Origin: Streptomyces sp. S.PB5
GTDB lineage: Bacteria; Actinomycetota; Actinomycetes; Streptomycetales; Streptomycetaceae
Length of the DNA stretch: 64,000 nt
Assembly (NCBI RefSeq): GCF_030403745.1
Contig: NZ_JAQMWP010000007.1
Location: 372,001-436,000, forward strand
Reading direction: 5' to 3'
Shown: positions 25,884-33,369 of the stretch, in pieces
Numbering within the stretch: the stretch's first letter is position 1
How the letters are laid out: the number at the start of each line of letters is the position of its first letter
Position numbers and translations under genes: made by a program
The notes under the pieces: model-generated
Databases searched by the model: none
What the model saw: the letters and a program-made list of their open reading frames with translations, nothing else
Told to the model about the DNA's origin: nothing

Positions 25884-26453
25884 CTGTTCGACAACGTCCA
25901 TGCCGAGACGGCCGGGAACGCCGACTGGATCATCTCCACCAGCCGGCCCGCCCCCGCTGGGCGAGGACGCCTCGCCCGCCGGCGAGACGGACTGGACGGG
26001 GGCCATCTCCTCGTGGGGCGTGGCGCTGCAGAAGACCGGTGACTACAGCCTGAAGACGCTGCCCTCACCCTGAACGCCAGCGGATGGCTCTCCGGAGGCA
26101 GCGGCGACGACGGTGGTGGCGGGGGTGGCGGCGGCACAGGCACCGCCGCCCAGCTCCTGGGCGACAACGGTTTCGAGTCGGGCAGTTCCCCCTGGGCCAC
26201 GACCAGCGGAGTGATCACCAACTCCAGCAGCCAGTCCGCCCGCACCGGCTCCTACCGCGCCTGGCTCGTCGGCTACGGCTCCGCGCACACCGACACCCTG
26301 TCCCGGTCGGTGACCATCCCGTCGGCCTGCACCTCCGCCACCCTCGGCTTCCATCTGCACGTCGACACCGCCGAGACCGCGACCAGCATCGCTTACGACG
26401 CCACGCTCCAGACGTCGTTCGTCATCGACGGCACGGCACTGAACGTCAGCTGA
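25884..26453 (+). pseudogene. Frameshifted remnant of a large secreted enzyme (C-terminal domains)
   Basis: Three consecutive pieces of coding sequence are recognisable. From 25884 one frame reads LFDNVHAETAGNADWIISTS. From about 25935 a second frame reads PPPLGEDASP and DWTGAISSWGVALQKTG. From about 26058 the first frame resumes with AALTLNASGWLSGG, a Gly-rich linker and a domain with LLGDNGFESGSSPW, SYRAWLVGYGSAHTDTLS and LGFHLHVDTAETATS. Such a beta-sandwich follows the catalytic part of many Streptomyces extracellular proteases and hydrolases. Two opposite frameshifts, a stop at 26040-26042 and a missing start and catalytic part make it a remnant. The last residues (ATLQTSFVIDGTALNVS) suggest a further small rearrangement. 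Confidence 0.65.
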
Positions 26454-26991
26454 CGCTCGCCGGAATCCAACCGGTCGCGGCAACGACTTCGGCCGCGACG
26501 CCGATCACCGTGCGCCCGTCGGTCACCACCCGTAAGGTGCCGACGGGCGCACGTTCGTCCAGCATCCGTGCCTTACGTGCGCTGTTCCGCAGCTCCGCCG
26601 CCAGCTCGGACCCCAACTCCCGCCCGCTCAGCCGACGTTCGGTCGTCTCGTCGGTCGCGGTGAGCAGGACCCGTACGATCCGCACGGAGTCGCCCATCAC
26701 CCGCCGGAACATTCCCGTCGCCTCGTCCAGGACGCTCACCGTGTTCACGTACACGAGCCGTCGGTAGCCGAGCTCGGCGTAATTGCCCCACACGGCGGCC
26801 AGGTTGCGCTCGCCGATCACCGCCCGATGCGGGTCCCCCTCGGGCGCGGGGTGCACCTGCCCCATGAAGTCGCCGTCGATCACCGCATGGGCGACCTGCG
26901 CGGCCCGCAGCCGCGCCGAGACCTCCCACCCCACGCTCGTCTTGCCGACACCGGCACGGCCGCCGATGAGCAGCACCTCGGAGTGATCCAT
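26446..26991 (-). CDS. P-loop nucleotide kinase-like protein; carries a TTA codon
   Basis: The 181-residue protein starts with a Walker A motif LLIGGRAGVGKTS (residues 8-20) and has VIDGDFMGQ, RLVYVNTVSVLDE and a Lid-like Arg-rich stretch (ETTERRLSGRELGSEL), the layout of small P-loop kinases such as adenylate or APS kinase relatives. Substrate unknown. Leu in VGTLRVV is encoded by TTA (plus-strand 26533-26535), so translation may need bldA. The 3' end overlaps the convergent pseudogene by 8 bp. Confidence 0.75.
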   Translation of the reverse strand: MDHSEVLLIGGRAGVGKTSVGWEVSARLRAAQVAHAVIDGDFMGQVHPAPEGDPHRAVIGERNLAAVWGNYAELGYRRLVYVNTVSVLDEATGMFRRVMGDSVRIVRVLLTATDETTERRLSGRELGSELAAELRNSARKARMLDERAPVGTLRVVTDGRTVIGVAAEVVAATGWIPASVS

Positions 26992-27059
26992 GGAGGGAGC
27001 GTGGCAGCCGGCGCGTGTCTCTGGACACTCGTTTTCGTGACGTCGAGGTCACTGAGGGC

Positions 27060-27086
27060 GGCCGGTCCGCGGGGTGCGGACCGGCC
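27060..27086. terminator. Hairpin downstream of the SPW-repeat gene
   Basis: A perfect 11-bp inverted repeat (GGCCGGTCCGC at 27060-27070, its complement at 27076-27086, loop of 5) lies 25 bp after the stop codon of the minus-strand SPW gene. It is a good intrinsic terminator candidate without T-run. Confidence 0.7.
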
Positions 27087-27111
27087 GGGATGTCTTCCTC
27101 TCCGGGTGTTC

Positions 27112-27552
27112 CTACGGCCTGGGGGCGCTCTTCGCCGCCGTACCGGTGCACATCAGCCCCAGGATCACCGCCAGGGCGCCGATGATGACGTTGTTCAGGA
27201 CGACACCGGCGTCCGGGCTGTCGCCGACGATCCACGGCGACACGATCATCCACACGCCGACCGCGCAGAAGGCCCAGCTCAGGCCGTACATGCGCTCCGG
27301 GGTCTGGGTGAATCCGAGGGCCAGCAGGCCGATCGCGATGCCCACGATCAGGTTGTGGGGCACCAGGGCGGGCTGGCTCGTCGTGTAGTGGAGTATCCAG
27401 GGGGATACGGCGCAGTACAGACCGAGCAGGAACACCGGTCCGTCCACGAGCGCCACATCGCGACCGCCGAGCATACGGGCGTACCGTGCCCGCATTTCGG
27501 AAACATCAGGGTGGCTGGTCATGTCACCTCTGGTGGGCGAGACGTTGGCCAT
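27112..27552 (-). CDS. SPW-repeat membrane protein
   Basis: The 146-residue protein has four hydrophobic helices and the two SPW motifs that define the family: LYCAVSPWILHY and WMIVSPWIVGD, each at the end of a helix, followed by VPHNLIVGIAIG and VVLNNVIIGALAV. It is a cytoplasmic-membrane protein of unknown function common in Streptomyces. The ATG at 27552 is supported by AAAGGAG 8 nt upstream. The leader region before it (27553-27708) is AT-richer than its surroundings and probably holds its promoter. Confidence 0.88.
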   Translation of the reverse strand: MANVSPTRGDMTSHPDVSEMRARYARMLGGRDVALVDGPVFLLGLYCAVSPWILHYTTSQPALVPHNLIVGIAIGLLALGFTQTPERMYGLSWAFCAVGVWMIVSPWIVGDSPDAGVVLNNVIIGALAVILGLMCTGTAAKSAPRP

Positions 27553-27708
27553 GACTCGTCTCCTTTGACTCGCAGGCCAGACCGCGTCTTGTGCGGTATG
27601 CGGTAAGCGCCGCGTAGATACATTCTGCTCTTATTTTTCCCTTATGTGTAGAGGTCGGATGGCCTCCGGGGAGCACCGACTCGCCCCGGAGGCGGTCGTG
27701 CTGCTTCG

Positions 27709-28320
27709 TCAGCCGAACCCCTCCTCGCGCAGGCGGAGGTGCAGCCGGTGGAGTCCGCGCCGCGCGTGGCTCTTGACCGTGCCCAGCGGCCAGCCCGTGC
27801 ACGCCGCGATCTGGGGCTGGGTCAGGTCGGCGTAGAAGGCCAGCTTCAGGACCTTCTGCTGGGCCGACGGCAGCTTCGCCAGCTCCTGCCGGACGATGAC
27901 CCGGCCCAGGGTCGACTCGGGATGTCCTGCGGCGGGATCGGCGAGCGCCAGGGAGGAACCGGCGGCGGCGAGGAGGTCGGCGCGGCGGGTCCGGGCGGTG
28001 AGCGCGTCGGCGATCTTCCGCCTGGTGATGCCGACGATCCACCCGCCGATCGTGCCCCGCTCGGGACGGAACCCGGCGCGGCCCCGCCATACCCCGAGGA
28101 ACACCTGCTGGGTCACGTCCTCGGCCTCGCCGCGGTCGCCCAGGGAACGCCAGGCGAGGGTGCGCACCAGCGTCGACCAGCGGTGGTAGGCCGCTTCCAG
28201 GCATGCCTCGTCACCGGCCACCAGGCCCCGGGCGAGCTCCTCGTCGGCGTACGACTCCTCCGCCGGTGCCCAAGGGGATACGGCGGCGGACGCGAGCGTG
28301 ACGTGGTGCTGCTGGCTCAT
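27709..28320 (-). CDS. ECF sigma factor (SigK/LitS-like)
   Basis: The 203-residue protein has sigma region 2 (ACLEAAYHRWSTLVRTLAWRSLGDRGEAEDVTQQVFLGVWRGR) with GTIGGWIVGITRRKIAD, and region 4 (LAKLPSAQQKVLKLAFYADLTQPQIAACTGWPLGTVKSHARRG). It belongs to the SigK-like ECF group. It is divergent from a MerR-B12 regulator; in S. coelicolor the light regulator LitR is next to the sigma gene litS, so a light-inducible sigma is a reasonable inference. The ATG at 28320 was chosen because the reading frame farther upstream runs into the divergent gene. No anti-sigma gene is adjacent. Confidence 0.85.
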   Translation of the reverse strand: MSQQHHVTLASAAVSPWAPAEESYADEELARGLVAGDEACLEAAYHRWSTLVRTLAWRSLGDRGEAEDVTQQVFLGVWRGRAGFRPERGTIGGWIVGITRRKIADALTARTRRADLLAAAGSSLALADPAAGHPESTLGRVIVRQELAKLPSAQQKVLKLAFYADLTQPQIAACTGWPLGTVKSHARRGLHRLHLRLREEGFG

Positions 28321-28332
28321 GGCGACCGCTCC

Positions 28333-28416
28333 TCCGGTCGGGATGTCGTCCGGTCGCCCCATCGTGGGAGTGGCCGAGCCCGGCCGGCAACTCGCATCGA
28401 TTCTGCGTCGTATAGT
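28333..28416 (+). promoter_or_regulatory. Divergent promoter of the sigma and MerR-B12 genes, leaderless -10 candidate
   Basis: TATAGT at 28411-28416 ends 6 bp before the MerR ATG at 28423, the geometry of a leaderless transcript starting at the ATG; no Shine-Dalgarno is present. A direct repeat TCCGGTCG (28333-28340 and 28349-28356, 16 bp apart) lies close to the sigma-gene start and could be a regulator site. No convincing -35 is visible. Confidence 0.4.
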
Positions 28417-28422
28417 CGCCCC

Positions 28423-29445
28423 ATGACTGAGCCGCCGGTCGAACCGGCGCCGCAGGACCCACCGGACCGCGCCTCGGAGACCGCCGACGCGGCCCTGACG
28501 ACCGGTGCGCTGGCCCGGCGCCTCGGGGTCTCGCCCACCACGCTGCGTTCCTGGGACCGCCGGTACGGCATCGGACCCGCCGTGCGGGCCGACGGACGCC
28601 ACCGCCGCTGGAGCTCCGGGGACGTGGAAGTACTGGAGCGGATGTGCCGGCTGACCGCGTCGGGGGTGCCGCCGGCCGAGGCGGCGCGCCTCGCCAAGCG
28701 GGCGACGGACTCCGCGCCGCCCGAAGTCGACGAACCCCGGCAGCCCCGTGCGCGTTCGCGCGCCGCGGGCACCCTCCCGCTCGGCGACGTGCGCCAGGAG
28801 TGCCGGGGCCTCGCACGGGCCGCCGTACGGCTCGACGCATCCGAGGTCGAGCGGCAGCTCGAAACCGCCGTGGAACGGTACGGAGTGACCGTCGCCTGGC
28901 AGGAGGTGATGGTGCCCACGCTGCACGCGGTGGGGCGCAAGTGGGCGTCCTCCGGCGACCGTTACGTGGAGGTCGAGCATCTGCTGTCCTGGTACGTGTC
29001 GACCGTCCTGCGCCGGTGCACACCGTCCGCCGCACGGCAGGGCGCGAGCCCGGCCGCCGGCCCCGTCCTGCTGGCCTGTGTGCCCGGTGAACAGCACACC
29101 CTGCCGATCGAGGCGCTCAACGCCGCACTGGGTGAACTCGGCCTGCCCACCAGGATGTTCGGTGCGGCGGTGCCCGGCGAGGCCCTTGCCGCGGCGGTGC
29201 GGCGGCTGGGGCCCGTGGCGGTGTTCCTGTGGGCGCAGGCCCGCTCCACCGCGAGCCCGTCTCTGGCCCGGCATGTCGCCGACACCTCCTGGGGCATCAG
29301 GGGCGCCCGCAGTCGGCCCGTGGTCGTGCTGGGCGGCCCGGGCTGGTCCGGCCGCGCGACCCGCGACCTGCTGCGGCCAGCGACCCTCAAGGACGCGGTC
29401 GGAACCCTGGCCGGCGCGGTCTCGGGCCCGGACGACCGGCATTGA
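28423..29445 (+). CDS. MerR-family regulator with B12-binding domain (LitR/CarH-like photoreceptor candidate)
   Basis: The 340-residue protein has a MerR DNA-binding domain (about 26-95: TTGALARRLGVSPTTLRSWDRRYG) and a C-terminal helical plus Rossmann cobalamin domain (120-325). The upper part reads VGRKWASSGDRYVEVEHLLSW, similar to the Wx9EH motif of CarH but with one extra residue. The lower-ligand motif is GEQHTLP (ExxH-type with His). CarH and LitR use adenosyl-B12 to repress in the dark and release DNA in light. The adjacent ECF sigma gene and photolyase gene support a light response. The ATG at 28423 appears leaderless. Confidence 0.87.
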   Translation: MTEPPVEPAPQDPPDRASETADAALTTGALARRLGVSPTTLRSWDRRYGIGPAVRADGRHRRWSSGDVEVLERMCRLTASGVPPAEAARLAKRATDSAPPEVDEPRQPRARSRAAGTLPLGDVRQECRGLARAAVRLDASEVERQLETAVERYGVTVAWQEVMVPTLHAVGRKWASSGDRYVEVEHLLSWYVSTVLRRCTPSAARQGASPAAGPVLLACVPGEQHTLPIEALNAALGELGLPTRMFGAAVPGEALAAAVRRLGPVAVFLWAQARSTASPSLARHVADTSWGIRGARSRPVVVLGGPGWSGRATRDLLRPATLKDAVGTLAGAVSGPDDRH

Positions 29446-29485
29446 CGCCGCGGGCCGGTCTCCGTCGTCGGCGGGGCGGGCCGCG

Positions 29486-30859
29486 TCAGTCGAGTCCCCG
29501 CGCCCGCTTGAACCGGGCCAGGCCGTCGGACAGTTCGACGATCGGGTCCGGGTAGTCGTCGATGGCGGCACGGTCCAGCCCGCGCAGCTTCCACGGCTCG
29601 TGCACCGAACGGGCGTCGAGGCCCGCCAGTTCGGGCACCCAGCGCCGGACGTAGGCGCCGTCCGGGTCGTACCGCTTGGCCTGGGTGACCGGGTTGAGCA
29701 CCCGGTTGGGGCGGGAGTCGGTGCCGGTGCCCGCCATCCACTGCCAGTTGAGCTGGTTGTCGGCGAGGTCGCCGTCGACCAGGAGCTCCAGGAAGTGCCG
29801 GGCGCCGACACGCCAGTCGACGTACAGCGTCTTGGTCAGGAAACTCGCGGTGAGCAGCCGGCCGCGGTTGTGCATCCAGCCCTCGTGGCGCAGTTGGCGC
29901 ATCGCCGCGTCGACCACCGGGAAGCCGGTGCGCCCCTCCTTCCATGCCTCGATGTCCGCCCGCGCGGATTCCTCGGACCGCCAACGGTCGTGTTTCGTGC
30001 GGTAGTCGGCACTGGCGGCGGCGGGGCGCGCCGCGAGGACCTGGCGGTGGAAGTCGCGCCAGGCGAGCTGTCGTACGAAGGCCTCGGCGCCCGGGCCTCC
30101 CGCCTTGCGCGCCCGGTGGACCAGTTCGACCGGGGAGAGGGTGCCGAAGTGGAGGTGCGGGGAGAAGCGCGAGGTGGCATCGCCGGCCAGGTCGTCGTGG
30201 CGCTCCTCGTAGGAGGTGAGGCCGTCGCGCAGCCAGGACGCCAGCCGGGCCCGCCCCGCCGCTTCCCCGCCGGGCGCCAGGCCCTGCGAGAGCCCCGGCA
30301 TCCCGCCGCGGCCGGGCAGGGGCTCCGAGCCGACGCCGTCCGGGACCCGTACCGCCCGCGGGGCCGCGACGGGCTCGCGCAGGGGGACGCCGCTCCAGTG
30401 CCGGAAGTACGGGGTGAACACGGCGAAGTGGTCCGAGGAGACGGGGGCCACCGTGCCCGGCGGGACCGCCGAGGTGACCGTGTCGTGGACATGGAGCCGA
30501 CGGCCCTCCGCCTCCAGCGCACGTCGCAGCCGCCGTTCGCGCCGGTGCGCGTAGGCACTGACGTCCGCCGCCATGTGCACCTCGTCGGCGTCCGTCTCGG
30601 CGGCCACCTTGCAGACCTCCGCCACGACATCACCTGAGCGGACCACCAGACGGCCGCCCCGCTCGTGCAGTCCCGCGTCGAGGTCCCGCAGACAGTCGGC
30701 CAGGAAGGCCAGCCGGTTCGGTGCGGCGAACCCGGCGTCGGTGACTCCTCGGTCGCGTACGAAGAGGGGGATCACCTGGGCGGCGTCGTTCGCGGCCCGC
30801 AGCGGCGGGTGGTCGTGGAGGCGCAGGTCGGAGGTGAACAGGACGAGGGAGACGGTCAT
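29486..30859 (-). CDS. phr: Deoxyribodipyrimidine photolyase (CPD photolyase)
   Basis: The 457-residue protein repairs cyclobutane pyrimidine dimers with light and FAD. It has the N-terminal Rossmann domain (SLVLFTSDLRLHDHPPL), and the C-terminal FAD domain with TSRFSPHLHFGTLSP, QLAWRDFHRQVL, MRQLRHEGWMHNRGRLLTASFL, and the DNQLNWQWMAGTGTDSRPNR / FNP-type NPVTQAKRYDPDGAYVRRW signature. Length is normal for class I. The GTG/ATG at 30859 starts directly with the Rossmann strand. It ends 40 bp from the MerR gene (convergent), and the deleted SDR gene lies just upstream on the same strand, as an operon remnant. Confidence 0.93.
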   Translation of the reverse strand: MTVSLVLFTSDLRLHDHPPLRAANDAAQVIPLFVRDRGVTDAGFAAPNRLAFLADCLRDLDAGLHERGGRLVVRSGDVVAEVCKVAAETDADEVHMAADVSAYAHRRERRLRRALEAEGRRLHVHDTVTSAVPPGTVAPVSSDHFAVFTPYFRHWSGVPLREPVAAPRAVRVPDGVGSEPLPGRGGMPGLSQGLAPGGEAAGRARLASWLRDGLTSYEERHDDLAGDATSRFSPHLHFGTLSPVELVHRARKAGGPGAEAFVRQLAWRDFHRQVLAARPAAASADYRTKHDRWRSEESARADIEAWKEGRTGFPVVDAAMRQLRHEGWMHNRGRLLTASFLTKTLYVDWRVGARHFLELLVDGDLADNQLNWQWMAGTGTDSRPNRVLNPVTQAKRYDPDGAYVRRWVPELAGLDARSVHEPWKLRGLDRAAIDDYPDPIVELSDGLARFKRARGLD

Positions 30860-30892
30860 GGTGCGGGCTCCGGGGGAGGGGCGGGGCGGGGG

Positions 30893-31410
30893 TCAGCCGG
30901 TGGGGGAAGGGTGGGCCGCGGTCCGTGCGATGTTGCGGGCCATCCCGCCGAACACCACGGCGTGGAAGGGGGACACGCTCCACCAGTAGACGTGGCCGAG
31001 CAGGCCGTGCGGATGGAACAGGGCTCGCTGGCGATAGCGGGTTCGGTCGTCCTCGTCGGTCTCGGCGTACATCTCCAGCCAGGCGAGGCCCGGCAGCCGC
31101 ATCTCCGCCCGCAGCCGCAGCAGACGCCCCGGCTCGATCTCCTCCACCCGCCAGAAGTCCAGCGAGTCACCGGTCCGCAGCCGGGCCGCGTCACGGCGGC
31201 CACGGCGCAGTCCGACGCCGCCCACCAGCCGGTCCAGGCGGCCGCGCACGGCCCAGGCCAGGGGTGGTCCCGCAGCCTGCCGGGGGACCGGGCGAGACAG
31301 CGCACCCGGTACCCCGCGGCCAGCAGCTCGGGGACGAGTCTGCCTCCGATGTATCCCGTGGCGCCGGTCACCAGACAGCGCGGCCCGGGTCCGGTTTCCT
31401 CGGCGTTCAT
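30893..31410 (-). pseudogene. SDR-DUF2867 oxidoreductase with internal deletion and frameshift
   Basis: The first 50 codons from ATG 31410 read a normal Rossmann start (CLVTGATGYIGGRLVPELL, YRVRCLARSPGRLRDHPW). From about 31260 a different frame reads the normal end of the same family: LAWAVRGRLDRLVGG, DSLDFWRVEEIEPGRLLRLR, YRQRALFHPHGLLGHVYWW and FHAVVFGGMARNI, with stop at 30893. Intact relatives are about 500 residues, so some 250 or more codons are missing and the halves are joined out of frame near a CCCTGGCC sequence. The intact family is often found with photolyase and LitR genes. The product is surely inactive. Confidence 0.8.
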
Positions 31411-31566
31411 CCGTTCTCGGTCCTCCGTGTCGACGTCCCCCTGTGATCACTTCCACGGGCGGAGCCGTCCCGGATGCAGTGACTCCTTCCTCCGCTTGTT
31501 CCGTGCGGACGCCGACGGGTTCGGTCCGGCCGGACATGGAGGAGCCGGTTGCGGGCAGGCGAAGTG

Positions 31567-31585
31567 CTACGACGAGAGGTCGTAG
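31567..31585. repeat. Inverted repeat CTACGAC-GAGAG-GTCGTAG
   Basis: A perfect 7-bp dyad with 5-nt loop, 38 bp before the start of a 55-codon gene. It could be an operator or a short RNA hairpin in its leader. Confidence 0.4.
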
Positions 31586-31623
31586 TCCCGATTCGAAGGT
31601 CGATGCTGGAGGTGTCTGCCGCT

Positions 31624-31791
31624 ATGGGCGCGAAGGTGTTGGAGCGGTTCCCGGCGGGAGCTCCGCGCGGATCGTGGCCGGCGGAGGAGTACGCGGCCGA
31701 GCTACGTGAGGAGGGTGAGCCGGCGACGGTCGTGATGGACCTGAAGCAGGACGCGTTCCTGGTCGTCGTGGAGTCGCAGGACGAGTCCTGA
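31624..31791 (+). CDS. Small 55-residue protein of unknown function
   Basis: The frame starts at ATG 31624, which has GGAGGTG 9 nt upstream (31608-31614), and encodes an acidic protein with GSWPAEEYAAELREEGEPA and an ending VVMDLKQDAFLVVVESQDES. Codon use is strongly GC3-biased, so I believe it is translated. I do not recognise the family; there is no membrane segment. It is convergent with a LysR gene, 4 bp between stop codons. Confidence 0.55.
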   Translation: MGAKVLERFPAGAPRGSWPAEEYAAELREEGEPATVVMDLKQDAFLVVVESQDES

Positions 31792-31795
31792 GCGT

Positions 31796-32695
31796 TCAGC
31801 TCAGCACTCGCGCCCGCGCCACGAACACATCGTGCAGATCCTGGACCGCCCGCGGTACGGGATCGGCCCGGCGGCGCTGGAGCATCAGCAGGACCCGGGT
31901 CGAGTCCCCGGCGATCGGGCGATGGGTGATCATCCCGCACCGCACCAGCGGATCGTCGATCACGCTGAAGTCGGGCAGCACCGTCACCCCGAGCCCCTCC
32001 GCCATCATCAGCTTGCCCATCTCGGCGCCGTCGGTGGAGTACGAGAACGAGGGCGCCCGGCCGTCCAGGAGCCGGTGCACGTAACGGTGCATGACATAGC
32101 CCGAGCGCGTCGCGATGAGCGGCGCCTCCAGCAGGTCGGTCACCGACAGGGCGGTTCGTGCGGCCGGCGGGCTGTCCGGCCGCAGACACACCACCGGGCG
32201 GCCGCACAGCAGCTCCGTGCCCTCAAGCCCGGCCGGCACGTCGTCGCCCTCCGGATGGTTGACGAGGCCGAGGTCGAAACCGCCCTCCGACAGCGCGCGG
32301 TGGATGTCGGTCTGCCGGGCGCCGACCACCTCGACCTGGGTGACCGGATGCGTGGCACGGAACTCCCGCACCGCCGGGATCAGCAGCGGCACGGTCGCCG
32401 CGTTCACCGTGCCCACCCGCACCATCCTGCTGATGCGGTACTGCTCGCCCGCGGCGGACCTGAGCCGGTCCACCGCGTCCAGCACATTGATGATGTGCGG
32501 CAGCAGCTCCCGGCCCTCCGTGCTCATCGTCGCGCCCGAGCGTTTGCGCTCCAGGAGATCCACGCCCAGCTCGCGCTCCAGATTCCGCACCGTCTCGCTC
32601 AACGCGGGCTGGGAAAGGCGCAGTTCCTCGGCGGCCCGGCGCAGCGAACCGAGCCGGGTCACGGCCGCGATGTATTCCAGTTGTTCGGTACGCAC
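31796..32695 (-). CDS. LysR-family transcriptional regulator of the sulfur-utilisation block
   Basis: The 299-residue protein has the LysR N-terminal wHTH (RTEQLEYIAAVTRLGSLRRAAEELRLSQPALSE...) and a C-terminal substrate-binding domain (VRVGTVNAATVPLLIPAV). It is divergent from the Cys leader peptide and sulfone/sulfonate genes, and so probably activates them when sulfate or cysteine is scarce, as CysB/Cbl-type regulators do. Ligand is unknown. Confidence 0.87.
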   Translation of the reverse strand: MRTEQLEYIAAVTRLGSLRRAAEELRLSQPALSETVRNLERELGVDLLERKRSGATMSTEGRELLPHIINVLDAVDRLRSAAGEQYRISRMVRVGTVNAATVPLLIPAVREFRATHPVTQVEVVGARQTDIHRALSEGGFDLGLVNHPEGDDVPAGLEGTELLCGRPVVCLRPDSPPAARTALSVTDLLEAPLIATRSGYVMHRYVHRLLDGRAPSFSYSTDGAEMGKLMMAEGLGVTVLPDFSVIDDPLVRCGMITHRPIAGDSTRVLLMLQRRRADPVPRAVQDLHDVFVARARVLS

Positions 32696-32833
32696 GCCCT
32701 GCAGAATGCGGGCGGTTTCCCGGGCTGTTGAAGGGTTTCCCTGTCACACGTTCGTGAAATTCAATGGTCCGGGATACGAGACCGGCCGGGTTCTCCTTGA
32801 CGCTGCTCGCCGGGGGCTGCGACGATCGACGGC

Positions 32834-32917
32834 ATGAAGATGCGACTGGACCTCACGCGGCGACGCCATGTCGACCTCGCACGCGTCTCCAGCGCCTCCT
32901 GTTGCCCCGCGGCCTGA
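32834..32917 (+). CDS. Cys-containing putative leader peptide (actinobacterial sulfur attenuator type)
   Basis: A 27-codon frame from ATG 32834 encodes a peptide with the well-known TRRRHVDLARVSSASCC core and ends CCPAA-TGA. The (R)RHVDLxRV...C pattern is the conserved putative leader peptide found upstream of many actinobacterial sulfur-assimilation operons; translation through the Cys codons is thought to sense cysteinyl-tRNA supply. Two adjacent Cys codons (TGT TGC) fit this. It is divergent from the LysR gene and 120 bp before the deleted sulfone gene, with the ssuD-like gene beyond. Confidence 0.8.
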   Translation: MKMRLDLTRRRHVDLARVSSASCCPAA

Positions 32918-33037
32918 TCATCTCTCAGGTTCCGCCGCCTTCTCTCCTTCTTTCCCGCCTGAATTCACCGCGTTGACCGCGCTCGCGCATCTCCTGAATT
33001 CGGCGTGCCCGGAAACATTCCGCAACAGGAGTTCCGC

Positions 33038-33340
33038 GTGCCCGCAGAGCCCGTCAAAGCAGAGCCCGTGAAATTCGCCTACCGGGTCCCCGACGTCAGC
33101 GGTGGCCTCGTCGCCGGCAAGATCGAACAGCGCACCGACTGGGGCTTCGGCCTCAACGTCCCCGCCATCCAGCTGGTCTTCGTCAACTTCTGCCTGGGCA
33201 TCGCGGGCGGCGCCCTGAGGACGGCCGCCGCCAACACCCGCGAGAAGTCCCGCTCCACGTGGTGCCGCCCAGCACATACCGGCCGATGTGCCGGATCTTC
33301 CAGCGGGTCGGGCAGGCCACCGCGCCACGGTCTGCTCTGA
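33038..33340 (+). pseudogene. Chimeric remnant: start of sfnG-like monooxygenase joined to end part of an acyl-CoA-dehydrogenase gene
   Basis: The GTG at 33038 has AGGAG 6 nt upstream. The first 35 residues (EPVKFAYRVPDVSGGLV, KIEQRTDW) are the beginning of an FMN-dependent dimethylsulfone monooxygenase (SfnG-type). They pass in frame into VPAIQLVFVNFCLGIAGGAL and TAAANTREKSR, which match the third domain of SfnB-like acyl-CoA dehydrogenases. An intact arrangement would be two full genes, so a deletion of more than 2 kb has joined them. The rest up to the stop at 33338-33340 is not family sequence. Any product would be a 100-residue inactive chimera. Confidence 0.7.
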
Positions 33341-33369
33341 CCACGAAGACCCCGATCGGAGACCCCCAC

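Noticed and set aside
31540..31610. tRNA-like impression (stem CTACGAC/GTCGTAG followed by ATTCGAAGG)
   Set aside because: No acceptor stem, D-arm or proper T-loop can be drawn; only the hairpin is real.
33341..33369. Start of ssuD farther upstream at 33259
   Set aside because: The longer version lacks a ribosome site, runs through the chimeric remnant and adds residues unlike SsuD; GTG 33370 has GGAG and the normal N terminus.
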